A stretch of 64,000 nucleotides of DNA from Sphingobacterium daejeonense (GTDB taxonomy: Bacteria; Bacteroidota; Bacteroidia; Sphingobacteriales; Sphingobacteriaceae): positions 2,790,001 to 2,854,000 of the forward strand of contig NZ_LR590470.1 in assembly GCF_901472535.1 (NCBI RefSeq). The letters run 5' to 3'. Position 1 is the first letter of the stretch. Every line of letters starts with the position of its first letter. The position numbers and the translations under genes were made by a program. The notes under the pieces are model-generated. The model was not told where the DNA came from and ran no database searches. It saw only the letters and a list, made by a program, of their open reading frames with translations. Below are positions 18,505 through 28,407 of the stretch, piece by piece.

Positions 18505-19367
18505 TTAAACTACATACTCCAGAATTTTATTTACTATTTTCATATTCTTAGAGTTGAATTTCCTTGCAAAAAGTTTATCAGACTTTATGAGCTCTTCATA
18601 GTCATCATCAGTCCAATCTCTAATAATATTATTTTCCCATCTAATCTCTCTCATACAACCTCTTGCTTCATCATTCAAATCATAAATTTGATCCTTAAAC
18701 TTAGAATTATAACAGATTGTTTGAACTACAATTTCATCACAACAAAAATGTATTTTTATAGGTGTTTTTTTATATTTGGCCTCTGAGTCAATATGAACTT
18801 AACGAGCTCATCAGTAATGCTTAGCCATTGTGTACCTTTTTTAAAATTAATTCTACTATTTCTTTGAAATCCAATGATATCTTGAAATTTTAAAAATATA
18901 GATCTTCCTACTTTTTTTATTAAATTCAGCCCAGCGTTTTCTCTAAAATTGCCAGGGAATAAGTGATACCTCCTCACCTTCCTCGATAATTCATCTTTAA
19001 TATCACCTTTAAAATAACCTATAAATTCTTTACCTCTATTGTTTTCGAAGAATTGATGAATAAAATCTTGAGATTTCAAAGGCATATCTACTCCAGAAAG
19101 AAGATGATAATATTCATAGGAGTTCTTTAAAGAGGCTGATTCGAATAAATGTAATTCCGCTTCCAAAACTGAATAATCTCCCCACCTAACATCCACTCGA
19201 TTAACTAATATTTGTAATCCAGCTTTTTCCACTTGTAAATGTGGTAAAACCTCAACTTTCGAATCAAAATGAATAAAAATATCATTCCGATTATCATCTA
19301 AAGAATCTAAAAGTTTCTGTAGAATTCCAAATTCATTGTGAGCAAGTATTAAATATGCATGCTTCAT
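18505..19367 (-). CDS. GT14-like (core-2/I-branching) glycosyltransferase, one frameshift
   Basis: A roughly 287-residue protein of the beta-1,6-N-acetylglucosaminyltransferase-like family. It opens with KHAYLILAHNEFGILQKLL and has NDIFIHFDSK, VRWGDYSVLEAELHLF, YYHLLSGVDMPLKS and GTQWLSITDELV. A7 stands where A8 would keep the frame at about 18768, so the long frame stops at 18756. Mended, it continues IHFCCDEIVVQTICYNS and SDKLFARKFNSKN to a stop at 18505. The next gene upstream is a paralogue with the same N-terminus, and the two share a base at TAATG. Family members are Golgi enzymes in animals; bacterial ones occur in capsule loci. Confidence 0.83.
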
Positions 19368-20223
19368 TAAAAATTCTTTATTTTGTTTTCAATCAATTTG
19401 ATAATTTCTGAATTATTCGAACTAAATTTCCTGGCAAATAAACATTCAGATTTTATTAATTCCTCAAAATCCTCATTTTTATATGTTTTGGCATTTGCAT
19501 TTATTATTTCATGTTTCAATATCTTATTATTATGTTCTAATTTCCAATTCATATTAGAATTAATTAGTTCAGATATCACGAAAAATTCATCCCCACACAT
19601 GGTGTATTTGTACCTGTTTAAAATAATTGACTTCCTGTCAACTAAATACTTTGCAGCAGAAGAACTAATACTGACCCAATTTGAGGCTTTTTCAAAACTC
19701 AAGCCTTTATTTCTTCGAATTCCAAATTTATGTTGAAGTTCAAGTAATAACCTCCATAACCTTTTGAGCCGTGAGATTATCCTTACCATTTGCACGAAAT
19801 TCATCCATAAAAAAAATTATATCGATGCATCTTGTTTTCTGCCTCAACAGGATCAGATTCCATTGGTGAAAAAATTTCTGTTCCAATTTTGGTAGAGTAA
19901 AAATCATGAATATGATTTTGATCGAATAATGGAAGATGCACACCAGATATTAAGTGAAGGAAATCATATTTCCTCTTTTCATGTGCTGATTGGAATAAAT
20001 TTATTTCTGCCTCAATCTGTGATACATGGCCCCATCTTACATCGACTCGATCCTTCAAAAAATAAACCTCAGATTTTAATGTATTTATATAACTTTCGTC
20101 TGGCAATTCTGATTTCTTGTCAATATGTATAAAAATATCATTTCTTGGATCATCGATTAACTCAATTAATTTCGATAAAACCTCATATTCATTATGTGCT
20201 AAGATTAGGTAGGCATGCTTCAT
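19367..20223 (-). pseudogene. GT14-like (core-2/I-branching) glycosyltransferase, two frameshifts
   Basis: A tandem paralogue of the next gene downstream. It opens KHAYLILAHNEYEVLSKLIE, followed by NDIFIHIDKKSE, DRVDVRWGHVSQIEAEINLF and FLHLISGVHLPLFDQ. A T-run near 19810 and a second site near 19760 shift the frame; joining the pieces gives RYNFFMDEFRANGKDNL, then LLLELQHKFGIRRNKGLSFE and ASNWVSISSSAAKYL. The final stretch SECLFARKFSSNNSEIIKLI matches the paralogue's C-terminus. Its TAA overlaps the paralogue's ATG by one base. If the shifts are sequence errors, it is a second working branching-type transferase. Confidence 0.82.
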
Positions 20224-20291
20224 TTTTAGTCTGTATTAAATAATAAACCTAATTTTTTATCTACAGTTATGACAGAACAATAAACTCTCAT

Positions 20292-21326
20292 TTATATCTT
20301 TTTTCTTGAAAATAAATGAATTATTGGTTTTTCAATCATAACATAAAAAATACATCCTAAAATAATAGAACTTATTAAGGAAAATATTCCATAAGAATTA
20401 ACTACAACAGATTCATTTAAAGAATAGTTAGCTCCAATCTCATATATTTTAGGTTTGAAAAATGCAAAATAAAAATGAGTTAGATAAATACTATATGATG
20501 CATTCCCTATAAAAATCAATTTCTTTGAAAAAGATGAAGATAATTGAGAATTTGGTATAAATAAAAATATTAGAATTATTAGAAAAGAAGGTATTCCATT
20601 TGATACTAACCTCGGAAATTGTAGATAAATAAGAAATATACTTATCAAGGATAATAAGAATAAACACAAATATCCTTGGTACAAATTAATCACGAATTTA
20701 TCTTTAAATCTTTCAAAAATAAAATATGAGACAATACCCATCCCAAAATTTAATAATAATGGATCTCCTATGATGTAACTAAAGTTAACCCAATGCAATT
20801 TTTCACCTTGATAATCAAACAGCTGCACTAATACTACTAATAAAAAAAGTACCAATAAGATGCTTGAAATTAATTTCTTCTTGTTTTTCATGAACAATAA
20901 GAATATTGCGAAAATATAATAGAAAAACATTTCATAAACCAAGGTCCAACCTACAGGTAAAGCAAGATTATAATTTGGATCAGAGGTGAAGGTTGGAAGT
21001 AGTAATAGATTGCCTAAATAATAATAAAATCCTTTAAAACCATCTACTCGAGTTATAAAAAGTATTAATGGGATTGCACATATTAAGTAAATAGGAAAAA
21101 TCCTAATTATACGTCGATATAAAAAATAGCTTGAGTTTGCTATTTCGTTTTCCCTATTTACATTTACCGTAAGACACATTATAAATCCACTTAAAACAAA
21201 AAATATGTCCACTCCAAACTCTCCAAATTCAATAATTAATTTTGGTAAAAATCCATCGTTCCATACGTGTACAATTGCAACAATTATAGCGGCAAACCCT
21301 CTTAATATTTGTAAAGACTGGAGCAT
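20292..21326 (-). CDS. Acyltransferase family 3 membrane protein (OafA-like)
   Basis: A 344-residue integral membrane O-acyltransferase. It opens LQSLQILRGFAAIIVAIVHV with the RG.A...V...H motif, then FGVDIFFVLSGFIMC and YRRIIRIFPIYLI, both family landmarks. About ten hydrophobic segments follow, ending FIGNASYSIYLTHFYFAFF. It lacks the extra periplasmic SGNH domain of full OafA. It probably adds acetyl groups to the polysaccharide. Second of two acyltransferases in the locus; this one is intact. Confidence 0.9.
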   Translation of the reverse strand: MLQSLQILRGFAAIIVAIVHVWNDGFLPKLIIEFGEFGVDIFFVLSGFIMCLTVNVNRENEIANSSYFLYRRIIRIFPIYLICAIPLILFITRVDGFKGFYYYLGNLLLLPTFTSDPNYNLALPVGWTLVYEMFFYYIFAIFLLFMKNKKKLISSILLVLFLLVVLVQLFDYQGEKLHWVNFSYIIGDPLLLNFGMGIVSYFIFERFKDKFVINLYQGYLCLFLLSLISIFLIYLQFPRLVSNGIPSFLIILIFLFIPNSQLSSSFSKKLIFIGNASYSIYLTHFYFAFFKPKIYEIGANYSLNESVVVNSYGIFSLISSIILGCIFYVMIEKPIIHLFSRKKI

Positions 21327-21332
21327 AATATA

Positions 21333-22262
21333 TTATTTGTTTTTTATGACTCTTATATAGTTTACAACAGGATCAACAAAATAAGAAAATGGCCAACTAG
21401 TGAAGATTTTCCCATATTTTTGGATTTTCTTAATTGGGGTCCACTTAGATTTAATTCTTGAGGGTAGATCAAAGTAATATTTCCACCACACCTCAAATTT
21501 AACAGTAAGTTCATTCCACGGTTTTCCTCCAGTATAATGAATAGTACCATGGCTTTGAACAGAGTGCCAGTCTGCAACAGAATATCGATTAATAAAATCA
21601 TCTTTATACTGAGGTAAAAAATAGGTTCTTATTCCATTATAAATTGGAGGCAGACCAAGGACTCTATTTTTGCAATAAATATTTAGAACATCTTGATCAG
21701 GAAATTGTAAATATGGCACTTTCAAGCCATTAATTAATTTTTCAGATAAATTTTCATTTCGCATCAATTCTAGATTCATTACTAAGAATCCTGAATTAAA
21801 ATAATAACCTGGCTCACATCCCAATTCTTTTATATATGGAATTTGATGATCAATTGCAACTTCATATACTGCTGCTAAATAATTATTCCCCAGGTTTATA
21901 TTTTCAAATAAGTCGCCTAAATCATTTCGTATGATGACATCACAATCAGTATATATTATTTTGTCATATTCCATTAGAATTTCAGGTAATAACAATCTGA
22001 ATGAGGCTGCAATGGTATACCGTTCATCAACATATACTCCGTCTAATTTACCTTCTAGATTTAAAAATCGAAATTTCAATCTCTCAGGGCAATACTCCAT
22101 TAAAAGACTTTGATATTCTTGAGGTAAAGTTTTAGTCAAAAGACAAATAATTTCAAATTTATATTTAGAGTCTGAATTTTTTAAAATAGATGATAAACAA
22201 GTAACAGCAGGTACAAAATAATTTTCAGTAAAAGCTATAACAATTGGAATATGTAAACTCAT
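21333..22262 (-). CDS. Glycosyltransferase family 8 protein
   Basis: A 309-residue GT8 enzyme (LPS galactosyl/glucosyltransferase-like). Motifs: IPIVIAFTENYFVPAVTCLS, the DxD pair in KIIYTDCDVIIRNDLGDLF near residue 105, YFNSGFLVMNLELMR and the HYTGGKPWNE C-terminal signature (IHYTGGKPW). It ends 6 bases before the acyltransferase gene. GT8 enzymes are retaining and metal dependent and use UDP-Glc, UDP-Gal or UDP-sugars of that type; which one is not readable here. Confidence 0.92.
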   Translation of the reverse strand: MSLHIPIVIAFTENYFVPAVTCLSSILKNSDSKYKFEIICLLTKTLPQEYQSLLMEYCPERLKFRFLNLEGKLDGVYVDERYTIAASFRLLLPEILMEYDKIIYTDCDVIIRNDLGDLFENINLGNNYLAAVYEVAIDHQIPYIKELGCEPGYYFNSGFLVMNLELMRNENLSEKLINGLKVPYLQFPDQDVLNIYCKNRVLGLPPIYNGIRTYFLPQYKDDFINRYSVADWHSVQSHGTIHYTGGKPWNELTVKFEVWWKYYFDLPSRIKSKWTPIKKIQKYGKIFTSWPFSYFVDPVVNYIRVIKNK

Positions 22263-22287
22263 AGAAATTTGGATTATAGGTATCTTA

Positions 22288-23208
22288 TTATTTCAAAATT
22301 TTATCTAATATGAATCTAAAATACATAAATAATTTATCCTTGCGACTTAATAATCTACAACTTTCTATCATCCCTATTTTATTCAATGGAAGATGTTTTA
22401 CGGCAACATTGTAATAATCGTATACACATTTTTGATAAAGTGAATCCCATTGAATTCTACTCAAACAAAAATCATCCACCTCATCCTCTGGTTTTTTATA
22501 ATTAATTGAATTAATCATTTTATATAATGATGTTATCGCTTCAATTTTATACTCATATTTTGTCTTATCACTAGATAAATGTATTTCTGAAATTCGAAAA
22601 TCAAATAACATTTCACTTGTATTTGCAACCCCATTTCTCGCTAACTTAATGGTAGAAATAGTATCTGTTCCGAATGCAAATGGAAGTTTATCAAATTTTT
22701 CCTTTTGTAATGTGGATGTCCTGAATACATAATTTCCTATACAAACTAATGGAATTCCTTTTGCCCAACTATAAACGTATTCTATTTGACTACATTTTTC
22801 CGGCAAAATACCATCAATCTCAATAAGGTCACCACGATCATTAACTAATGAAACTCTAGATCTTATCAGATCTACTTCAGGATATTTCTTTATTAGAGCA
22901 ATGCAATTACTTGTGAAATTTTCATGGTATATATCATCGTCTGCAGCCAAAACTAAATAATCACCCTTAGCGTAAAATATACTATAATTCCACTGTGCAA
23001 CTAAATCTGTTCCTCCTATATTTACCTCATTCTTAAAATACTTTATCCTAGGATCATCGTACTTTGATACTATATCATAAATATTTTCTGGAGAATCATC
23101 ATCTACAATTACTAATTCTATATTATTATAACTTTGGTTCAAAATACTATCTATTGCTAGATTTAAATACCTTGATTTAAAAGCAGGTAAAATGTAAGAA
23201 ATTAACAT
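22288..23208 (-). CDS. Glycosyltransferase family 2 protein
   Basis: A 306-residue GT-A enzyme. It starts ISYILPAFKSRYLNLAIDSI, then IELVIVDDDSPENIYDI, and has the metal-binding GDYLVLAADDDIYHENF near residue 90. The C-terminal half (KIEAITSLYKMINSINYKK) is not assignable. Very AT-rich, like its neighbours. It acts in the cytoplasm on a lipid-linked acceptor during repeat-unit assembly, judged by context. Confidence 0.9.
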   Translation of the reverse strand: MLISYILPAFKSRYLNLAIDSILNQSYNNIELVIVDDDSPENIYDIVSKYDDPRIKYFKNEVNIGGTDLVAQWNYSIFYAKGDYLVLAADDDIYHENFTSNCIALIKKYPEVDLIRSRVSLVNDRGDLIEIDGILPEKCSQIEYVYSWAKGIPLVCIGNYVFRTSTLQKEKFDKLPFAFGTDTISTIKLARNGVANTSEMLFDFRISEIHLSSDKTKYEYKIEAITSLYKMINSINYKKPEDEVDDFCLSRIQWDSLYQKCVYDYYNVAVKHLPLNKIGMIESCRLLSRKDKLFMYFRFILDKILK

Positions 23209-23234
23209 GTTTTATTAATAAAAAGTGTGTGTGA

Positions 23235-23801
23235 TTATTTTTTGTGGACAACCCTCCCCGGTATGCCAACTACTGTTGAGTTTTCTTCTAAAACAGAATG
23301 AATTACTATTGAACCAGCTCCAATTTTAGTCCCCTTAGCAATGTAAACATCACCTAAAATTTGAGCGTTTTGTCCAATATCCACATTATCCCCTATTTGT
23401 GGTAAACCATTTGTGTCATCTCCCGAGTTACCTATACAGCAATTTCCATGAATTGTGCAGTTCTTGCCTATGTGTGATAAGGGGTTTATTATTATTGAAC
23501 CATAATGAGCTATATGTAATCCCAAATCAAAGCAACCTGCAGGTATAAAAAAACCAAGCTTTAATCCCAACTTGTTTTTTTTACGTTGATAATAATATTT
23601 TAGAAACCTATTTGGATTTATATAGGTATAATATTCTTCAGATCGAAGGTTAATTAAATAAGTTCTTATAAGGTATTGCTCAGTTTGTAAAAGCCAGTCT
23701 AAGAATAACGCCTTACTGAATCTTTTGGGATAAAAAAAATTATCCCCTAAAATAAATTTTTGCTTAGAATATCCTTTATATTCAGACAAGTTCATATTCA
23801 A
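23235..23801 (-). CDS. Serine O-acetyltransferase-like hexapeptide protein
   Basis: A 188-residue acetyltransferase whose C-terminal half is a left-handed beta-helix: GFFIPAGCFDLGLHIAHYGS, then HIGKNCTIHGNCCIGN, PQIGDNVDIGQNAQILGDVY, KGTKIGAGSIVIHSV and VVGIPGRVV. The N-terminal helical part resembles CysE-like proteins found in capsule loci. In this place it more likely acetylates a sugar than makes cysteine precursor. It overlaps the start of the upstream gene's 3' end by 20 bases. Confidence 0.85.
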   Translation of the reverse strand: MNMNLSEYKGYSKQKFILGDNFFYPKRFSKALFLDWLLQTEQYLIRTYLINLRSEEYYTYINPNRFLKYYYQRKKNKLGLKLGFFIPAGCFDLGLHIAHYGSIIINPLSHIGKNCTIHGNCCIGNSGDDTNGLPQIGDNVDIGQNAQILGDVYIAKGTKIGAGSIVIHSVLEENSTVVGIPGRVVHKK

Positions 23802-24750
23802 TATTCTTAGTTCTTTTTTTGTTAATTATAGAACCGATAACGCTCGTTTCATTAACTAAATTATAATTAATAAATTCATTGATAAGGATTCTGTCACCTG
23901 ATGTTAATTTTATTATAGGAATCAATGGTTCCGTAACTGACAATCTACATAAGGCATAATTTATTTCATAGTTAGACCAACCCATACTTTCTTGAATCAA
24001 AAATGCGCTATCCTCACTTCTTTTGAGATAAAAATTAAAACCTTTATTTTCTCTCATTACTATCTGTTGCGCTAAATAAACTAATAAATATTCTGGTCTC
24101 CCTATTTTTTGTTTTATTTCATTATAATCTAATCTGCTTTTAATTTTTTCAAAATATAATTCGCTTCCTAAATCCCCCAATGGAGATAATTCATCTAACC
24201 ACTTTTTTATCATTTGATTATTAGGTTTAGCAGCTAGAAACCATGATTCAATTATAGGGTATTTAATATCAATTGTAGATTTATCTTTATAATATCCGAT
24301 AATATCGTAATTCTTTTTTTCAGCTATTTTTATTACCCAGTTTAAATCCTCATTAAATATCGTAGTAGCATCAATCCAAATGCCACCATATTCATATAAT
24401 AATTTTAATCTAAGTAGATCAGTCATGTTTGCAATCGGCATTTCTCCTTTTATAGAAAAATCATGCAAATAATCCTTTATGTTATCACGATGAAGTAATA
24501 TTACCTCAAAATTTTTATTGAGAAATTGGGTATGTCGCACAATATCTTGAACGTACTGCGGAGGCTGCCGATCTTCCCAATACATCCAAATAATTTTAGG
24601 AAAATCAACTTGATCAGTAAAATTAATTTTTAAATTTTCTGCATTATTAATGTCAAGAACATCTTCACCAATAAATTTTGGCAAACTTTTAGAACTTTTT
24701 ATGTTCACGTAAAAACATTTAATTAACATCAAAAATTCTTTTATTCTCAT
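23782..24750 (-). CDS. Capsular polysaccharide synthesis protein (GT32-like)
   Basis: A 322-residue protein of the Caps_synth/GT32 type. Motifs: DFPKIIWMYWEDRQPPQYV, the acceptor-side MTDLLRLKLLYEYGGIWIDA (MTDLLRLKLLYEYGGIW) and the DxD-like region WIDATTIFNEDL near residue 137. It begins 1 base after the GT2 gene and overlaps the serine acetyltransferase-like gene by 20 bases, so expression is coupled. The sugar transferred is unknown. Confidence 0.87.
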   Translation of the reverse strand: MRIKEFLMLIKCFYVNIKSSKSLPKFIGEDVLDINNAENLKINFTDQVDFPKIIWMYWEDRQPPQYVQDIVRHTQFLNKNFEVILLHRDNIKDYLHDFSIKGEMPIANMTDLLRLKLLYEYGGIWIDATTIFNEDLNWVIKIAEKKNYDIIGYYKDKSTIDIKYPIIESWFLAAKPNNQMIKKWLDELSPLGDLGSELYFEKIKSRLDYNEIKQKIGRPEYLLVYLAQQIVMRENKGFNFYLKRSEDSAFLIQESMGWSNYEINYALCRLSVTEPLIPIIKLTSGDRILINEFINYNLVNETSVIGSIINKKRTKNIEYELV

Positions 24751-24751
24751 A

Positions 24752-25715
24752 TTATTTATTATTTGTTGACAAACTATTAGAGACTTTTTCTTTATTTAAT
24801 TTTTCTTTTACTATATTGAATATCAAAAGTTTATCATACTTTAAAGCCTTCAATAAAAATTTTGTCTTTTGTAAATAATTAGATTTTTTGTTAAAAAATA
24901 ACCTTAAATAAAATCCAATTATTCCTTTATTTAAAACTTTTTGGTATTCTTCATTATTGAAAGCCTTTTTAATGTTTTCCAAATGAGTGATAAATTTTAA
25001 ATAAAATTCATTATTCTGAATTTGATTTGTCAAACCACCCGCATGCCTTCTATATGTAGAAGTATAATCTGTTAATCCAAACCCCTTTCCAAACTTTAAA
25101 GCATATAAAAATAATGGAGTGTCACCATACATAAAATTATGAGTCCTAAAAAAAACCAACAAAATCTTTTATATGTTTTCCATTTCTAATTACAAAAGTT
25201 GACGTATGTGCAACCCAAGATTCAATGATTTCTTCTCCATTATATTCTTTGTTGGAATCAATGGGAGTCAATTCATTTTTTTGATTATACTCTCCATTTT
25301 CAATCTGAACATTTACATTAGAAAATACAATTGAAAAATCCCTATTTTTATTTAGGAAAGAAACTTGCTTACTTAATTTTTGTGTGTCTGTCCAGTAATC
25401 ATCTCCTTCACATATAGCTAAAAATTTACCTTGAGATTCATTAATGCACCATAAAAAATTTTCGATAGCGCCTAAATTAGATTCTTGTAAATAATACTTT
25501 ACACTTAAATTGTCAGGAATAATAGCATTTTCTAAAAATTCTAATACAACTTTATTTGTATTATCTGGAGAATTATCATTTGAAATTATTAGTTCTACAT
25601 GACCAACAAAATCTTGGTTAATCACTCCTTTAATTGCATCAATTATAAATAATTCATGTCCATACGTAGTCATAATGACTGAAACATCTATCGGTTCTTT
25701 TTGCAAATAATCCAT
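24752..25715 (-). CDS. Glycosyltransferase family 2 protein (one frameshift)
   Basis: A roughly 320-residue GT-A enzyme in two frames. The first holds DVSVIMTTYGHELFIIDAIK, IISNDNSPDNTNKV and the metal site AICEGDDYWTDTQKL. The shift lies at about 25150, in a run of seven T (minus strand) that seems one base too long. Mended, it reads KDFVGFFRTHNFMYGDTPLF, and the second frame adds YTSTYRRHAGGLTNQ, a typical C-terminal motif of this GT2 subgroup. It ends 1 base before the capsular synthesis gene. Confidence 0.87.
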
Positions 25716-25779
25716 ATCATCAATAATAGATTAAATAATTTGGTTAATAATTTGGTTAGTGTGTTGTTAATTCATTAGC

Positions 25780-26502
25780 CTAAGATAATTCAAACTGATC
25801 TAACATCGTATGGACCTCTTCTTTTGAATTGAACATCATTGCATCCAAAATAGAAAGACCAGGTTCAAATTCCCTATATCCTTGCTTATAGCCCCTTAGT
25901 TTGATCTGATGGAAATACATATCGATATCTGCGACATCATATTTACTCCTATTGAAAAAACTTTTACCTCCGCTGGGGTTTATATAAGTTAAGTTAGGAC
26001 CTATGCTTTTGCATATGTTTAATGCCCACTCATCCGAATCTTGAGGTTTCTCAATTTTTAATTCCATCTCCGAAAAAATTGAAATATCCCTTTGAATATC
26101 TAAATAAGCACATATCTGCTGCAAAACATGTTTGTTCAACATTGTAATGTTATCGAAATCTCCAGATAATGTATCCTCTAAAAATTCCATCGTTGAACTG
26201 TAGTTTGGAGCAATTTTTTTATAAATTGAAAGTTGAGCTAAGATTTTATTTTTCCAAGGTTTTGAGTTGTCTAAAACACAATCCTTTATTAAAGTCGACC
26301 TACCATTATTTTTGATAAGAGGAACCTGAATATACAACCATCCTTCCTTCTGCTTTAAGATTCGATTTCTTTCAATCCAGCCTTTACGTTTAAACTGAAC
26401 TGTATCTAATAAGATAAAACGATCCGTATGTTTTATCAAACTAATATATCCTAAATAAGGAAAGAAATATGGCTGCATTATACCTATTTTTTCTCTAAGC
26501 AT
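25780..26502 (-). CDS. WbqC-family protein
   Basis: A 240-residue protein of the WbqC family. It opens IGIMQPYFFPYLGYISLI, then FILLDTVQFKRKGWIERNRI, and ends IKLRGYKQGYREFEPGLSIL with the C-terminal SILDAMMFNS motif. WbqC proteins occur in O-antigen and capsule loci near DegT aminotransferases and are thought to add an amino acid or other acyl group to an amino sugar. The chemistry is not settled. The aminotransferase and NeuD-like acetyltransferase genes next to it fit an amino-sugar N-acylation role. Confidence 0.88.
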   Translation of the reverse strand: MLREKIGIMQPYFFPYLGYISLIKHTDRFILLDTVQFKRKGWIERNRILKQKEGWLYIQVPLIKNNGRSTLIKDCVLDNSKPWKNKILAQLSIYKKIAPNYSSTMEFLEDTLSGDFDNITMLNKHVLQQICAYLDIQRDISIFSEMELKIEKPQDSDEWALNICKSIGPNLTYINPSGGKSFFNRSKYDVADIDMYFHQIKLRGYKQGYREFEPGLSILDAMMFNSKEEVHTMLDQFELS

Positions 26503-26628
26503 AATGAGTTGTTCTTAAGATTTTATTACTAGTGTGTGTTGTTAGTTTGTGTGATTTATGTTACTTAATTACCTTTATTACATATCTTTCATTTTATATA
26601 TTACAATTAAACTGTTATTCATTACCAA

Positions 26629-27261
26629 TTAATTCGTTTTTATAATTTTACCTGGAACACCTACAACTGTGCAACCATTTGGTATATCTCTGTTAATCAC
26701 TGAGCCGGCACCTACAATAACATTCGAACCAATAATTACATTGGGTAAGACTGTACAATTTGACCCCAAAAACGTAAATTCTCCAATTTTCGTTCTTCCC
26801 GAGATTACAACCCCAGGACAGACCTCCACAAAATCTTCAATGTCAACATCATGACCTATAGAACTGATCTGATTGATCAAAACACCTTTTCCAATTCTTA
26901 CGTCATTCGTTATAACTGAATTCAGCATCACATTTACTCCTTCACCGAGCTCAACGCCAAATGATCCAACCCTACTGCTTGATGAAATCATAGATGAAGG
27001 TTGTCCTCCGATAGAAGTGAATTTCTTCCACGCCATTTCCCTTAATACAGGTCCGCCAAGTCCTAAGACAAACCGATTGTCAACCTCCTTAAAATATTCT
27101 TCTACCTCTTTCAAGGTTCTCATTATCTTGAACTCATTGTAAAGTTTGTCAGGCAAATCCGTAGACACATCATCATAAAAGACAATATTATCTCTATCTT
27201 CTTTCTCTAAACAAACTTCCAAAACTTCTTTTGCGAATCCCTTCGCACCAAATATGATCAT
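26629..27261 (-). CDS. NeuD/PglD-like sugar O/N-acetyltransferase
   Basis: A 210-residue protein with an N-terminal Rossmann-like domain (MIIFGAKGFAKEVLEVCLE) and a C-terminal left-handed beta-helix: VNVMLNSVITNDVRIGKGVL, then INQISSIGHDVDIEDFVEV, KIGEFTFLGSNCTVLPNVII, VIVGAGSVINRDI and TVVGVPGKII. The His in SIGHDVDI matches the catalytic His of PglD. These enzymes acetylate UDP-4-amino sugars or sialic acid precursors. It starts 3 bases after the stop of the mended aminotransferase gene, which would make its substrate. Confidence 0.88.
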   Translation of the reverse strand: MIIFGAKGFAKEVLEVCLEKEDRDNIVFYDDVSTDLPDKLYNEFKIMRTLKEVEEYFKEVDNRFVLGLGGPVLREMAWKKFTSIGGQPSSMISSSSRVGSFGVELGEGVNVMLNSVITNDVRIGKGVLINQISSIGHDVDIEDFVEVCPGVVISGRTKIGEFTFLGSNCTVLPNVIIGSNVIVGAGSVINRDIPNGCTVVGVPGKIIKTN

Positions 27262-27264
27262 GTA

Positions 27265-28348
27265 CTAATTATTTTGACTTCTTAAAATAATCCTGGAAAT
27301 CCAATCAATTTCCTCATCTGTCAATTCATAATACAGGGGCAAGCATAAAACTCTTTTTGCAATATCATCGGTAAACCTCCATTTCCACTGGATCTAAGTA
27401 GGGTAAACTGGATGACAAACTAGGATAAAAATATCGGCGAGTGAATATTTCAAATGTATCTAAGCTAGACTTGATCTTCAACAATAAATCCTCTGACTCC
27501 AAAATGTAAACCAAATATGCTCCGTTTTGGTTTGAATTTTTATGCCATAAAGGAACTTTCGCCTTGAAATTCCGAAGGTTTTGATGATATCTTTCAATAA
27601 TTTCCAACCTCCTTTTGATGATCTTATCAATCCATTTAAAATTAATAAGACCCATTGCCGCATGAAACTCAGAATTCTTTCCGTTAATACCCAACTCTGA
27701 AAAACTACTGTATCCCGAAATTCCAAAATTGCGCATGTGAGCAATCTTTTTCAATAATTCTGGATCCTTAGTAATTATCAGTCCACCCTCAACACTATGG
27801 TATAACTTGGTAGCATGTAAACTGCAAGTACTGATATCACCGTATTCAAATATCGACCGACCATTCACCTGAACACCAAATGCATGGGCGCCATCATAAA
27901 TTACCTTCAGATTATGCTTTTTCGCGATGGCATCTATAGCCTCAACATCACAAGGATTACCATATACATGAGTTGCTAAAATAGCTGAAGTATTTGGCCC
28001 AATAGCTGCTTCGATCTTTTTAGGATCTATATTTAAACTAAATGGATCGATATCAACAAACTTTGGTGAGCAATTTTCCCAAACAATAGAAGAGGTTGTA
28101 GCTACAAAAGAAAATGGAGTCGTAATGATTTCTCCTTTCAACTCTAAAGCCTTAATAGCTAATTGAAGTGCAACAGTACCATTAGTAACATATAAAAGAT
28201 GATTTAAATTTAAATACTCTTTTAAATCCATCTCAAGTTTACTGGCTAATGGCCCCATATTGGTAAGCCAATTCCTAGTCCAAATACTCTGAATATAATC
28301 CCTGTACTCTTCTATAGGGGGTAAAAATGGTCGTGTTACTGGTATCAT
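27265..28348 (-). CDS. DegT/DnrJ/EryC1/StrS aminotransferase (one late frameshift)
   Basis: A PLP-dependent sugar aminotransferase of about 361 residues. Motifs: PVTRPFLPPIEEYRDYIQSI, YVTNGTVALQLAIKALEL, TPFSFVATTSSI, DGAHAFGV and the PLP-lysine region STCSLHATKLYHSVEGGLI. Near 27370 the frame slips (GAAATGG probably lacks bases for an A-run), so the long frame stops at 27365. Mended, it continues WRFTDDIAKRVLCLPLYYEL and ends at 27265. It makes 3- or 4-amino sugars from a keto-sugar nucleotide. The dehydratase that would supply the keto sugar is not in the window. Confidence 0.88.
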
Positions 28349-28407
28349 GTGATTAATTTCTTATGAAAATTAGTTAAACTAAACCGTTAAACTTCTTTCT
28401 ATAAGAA

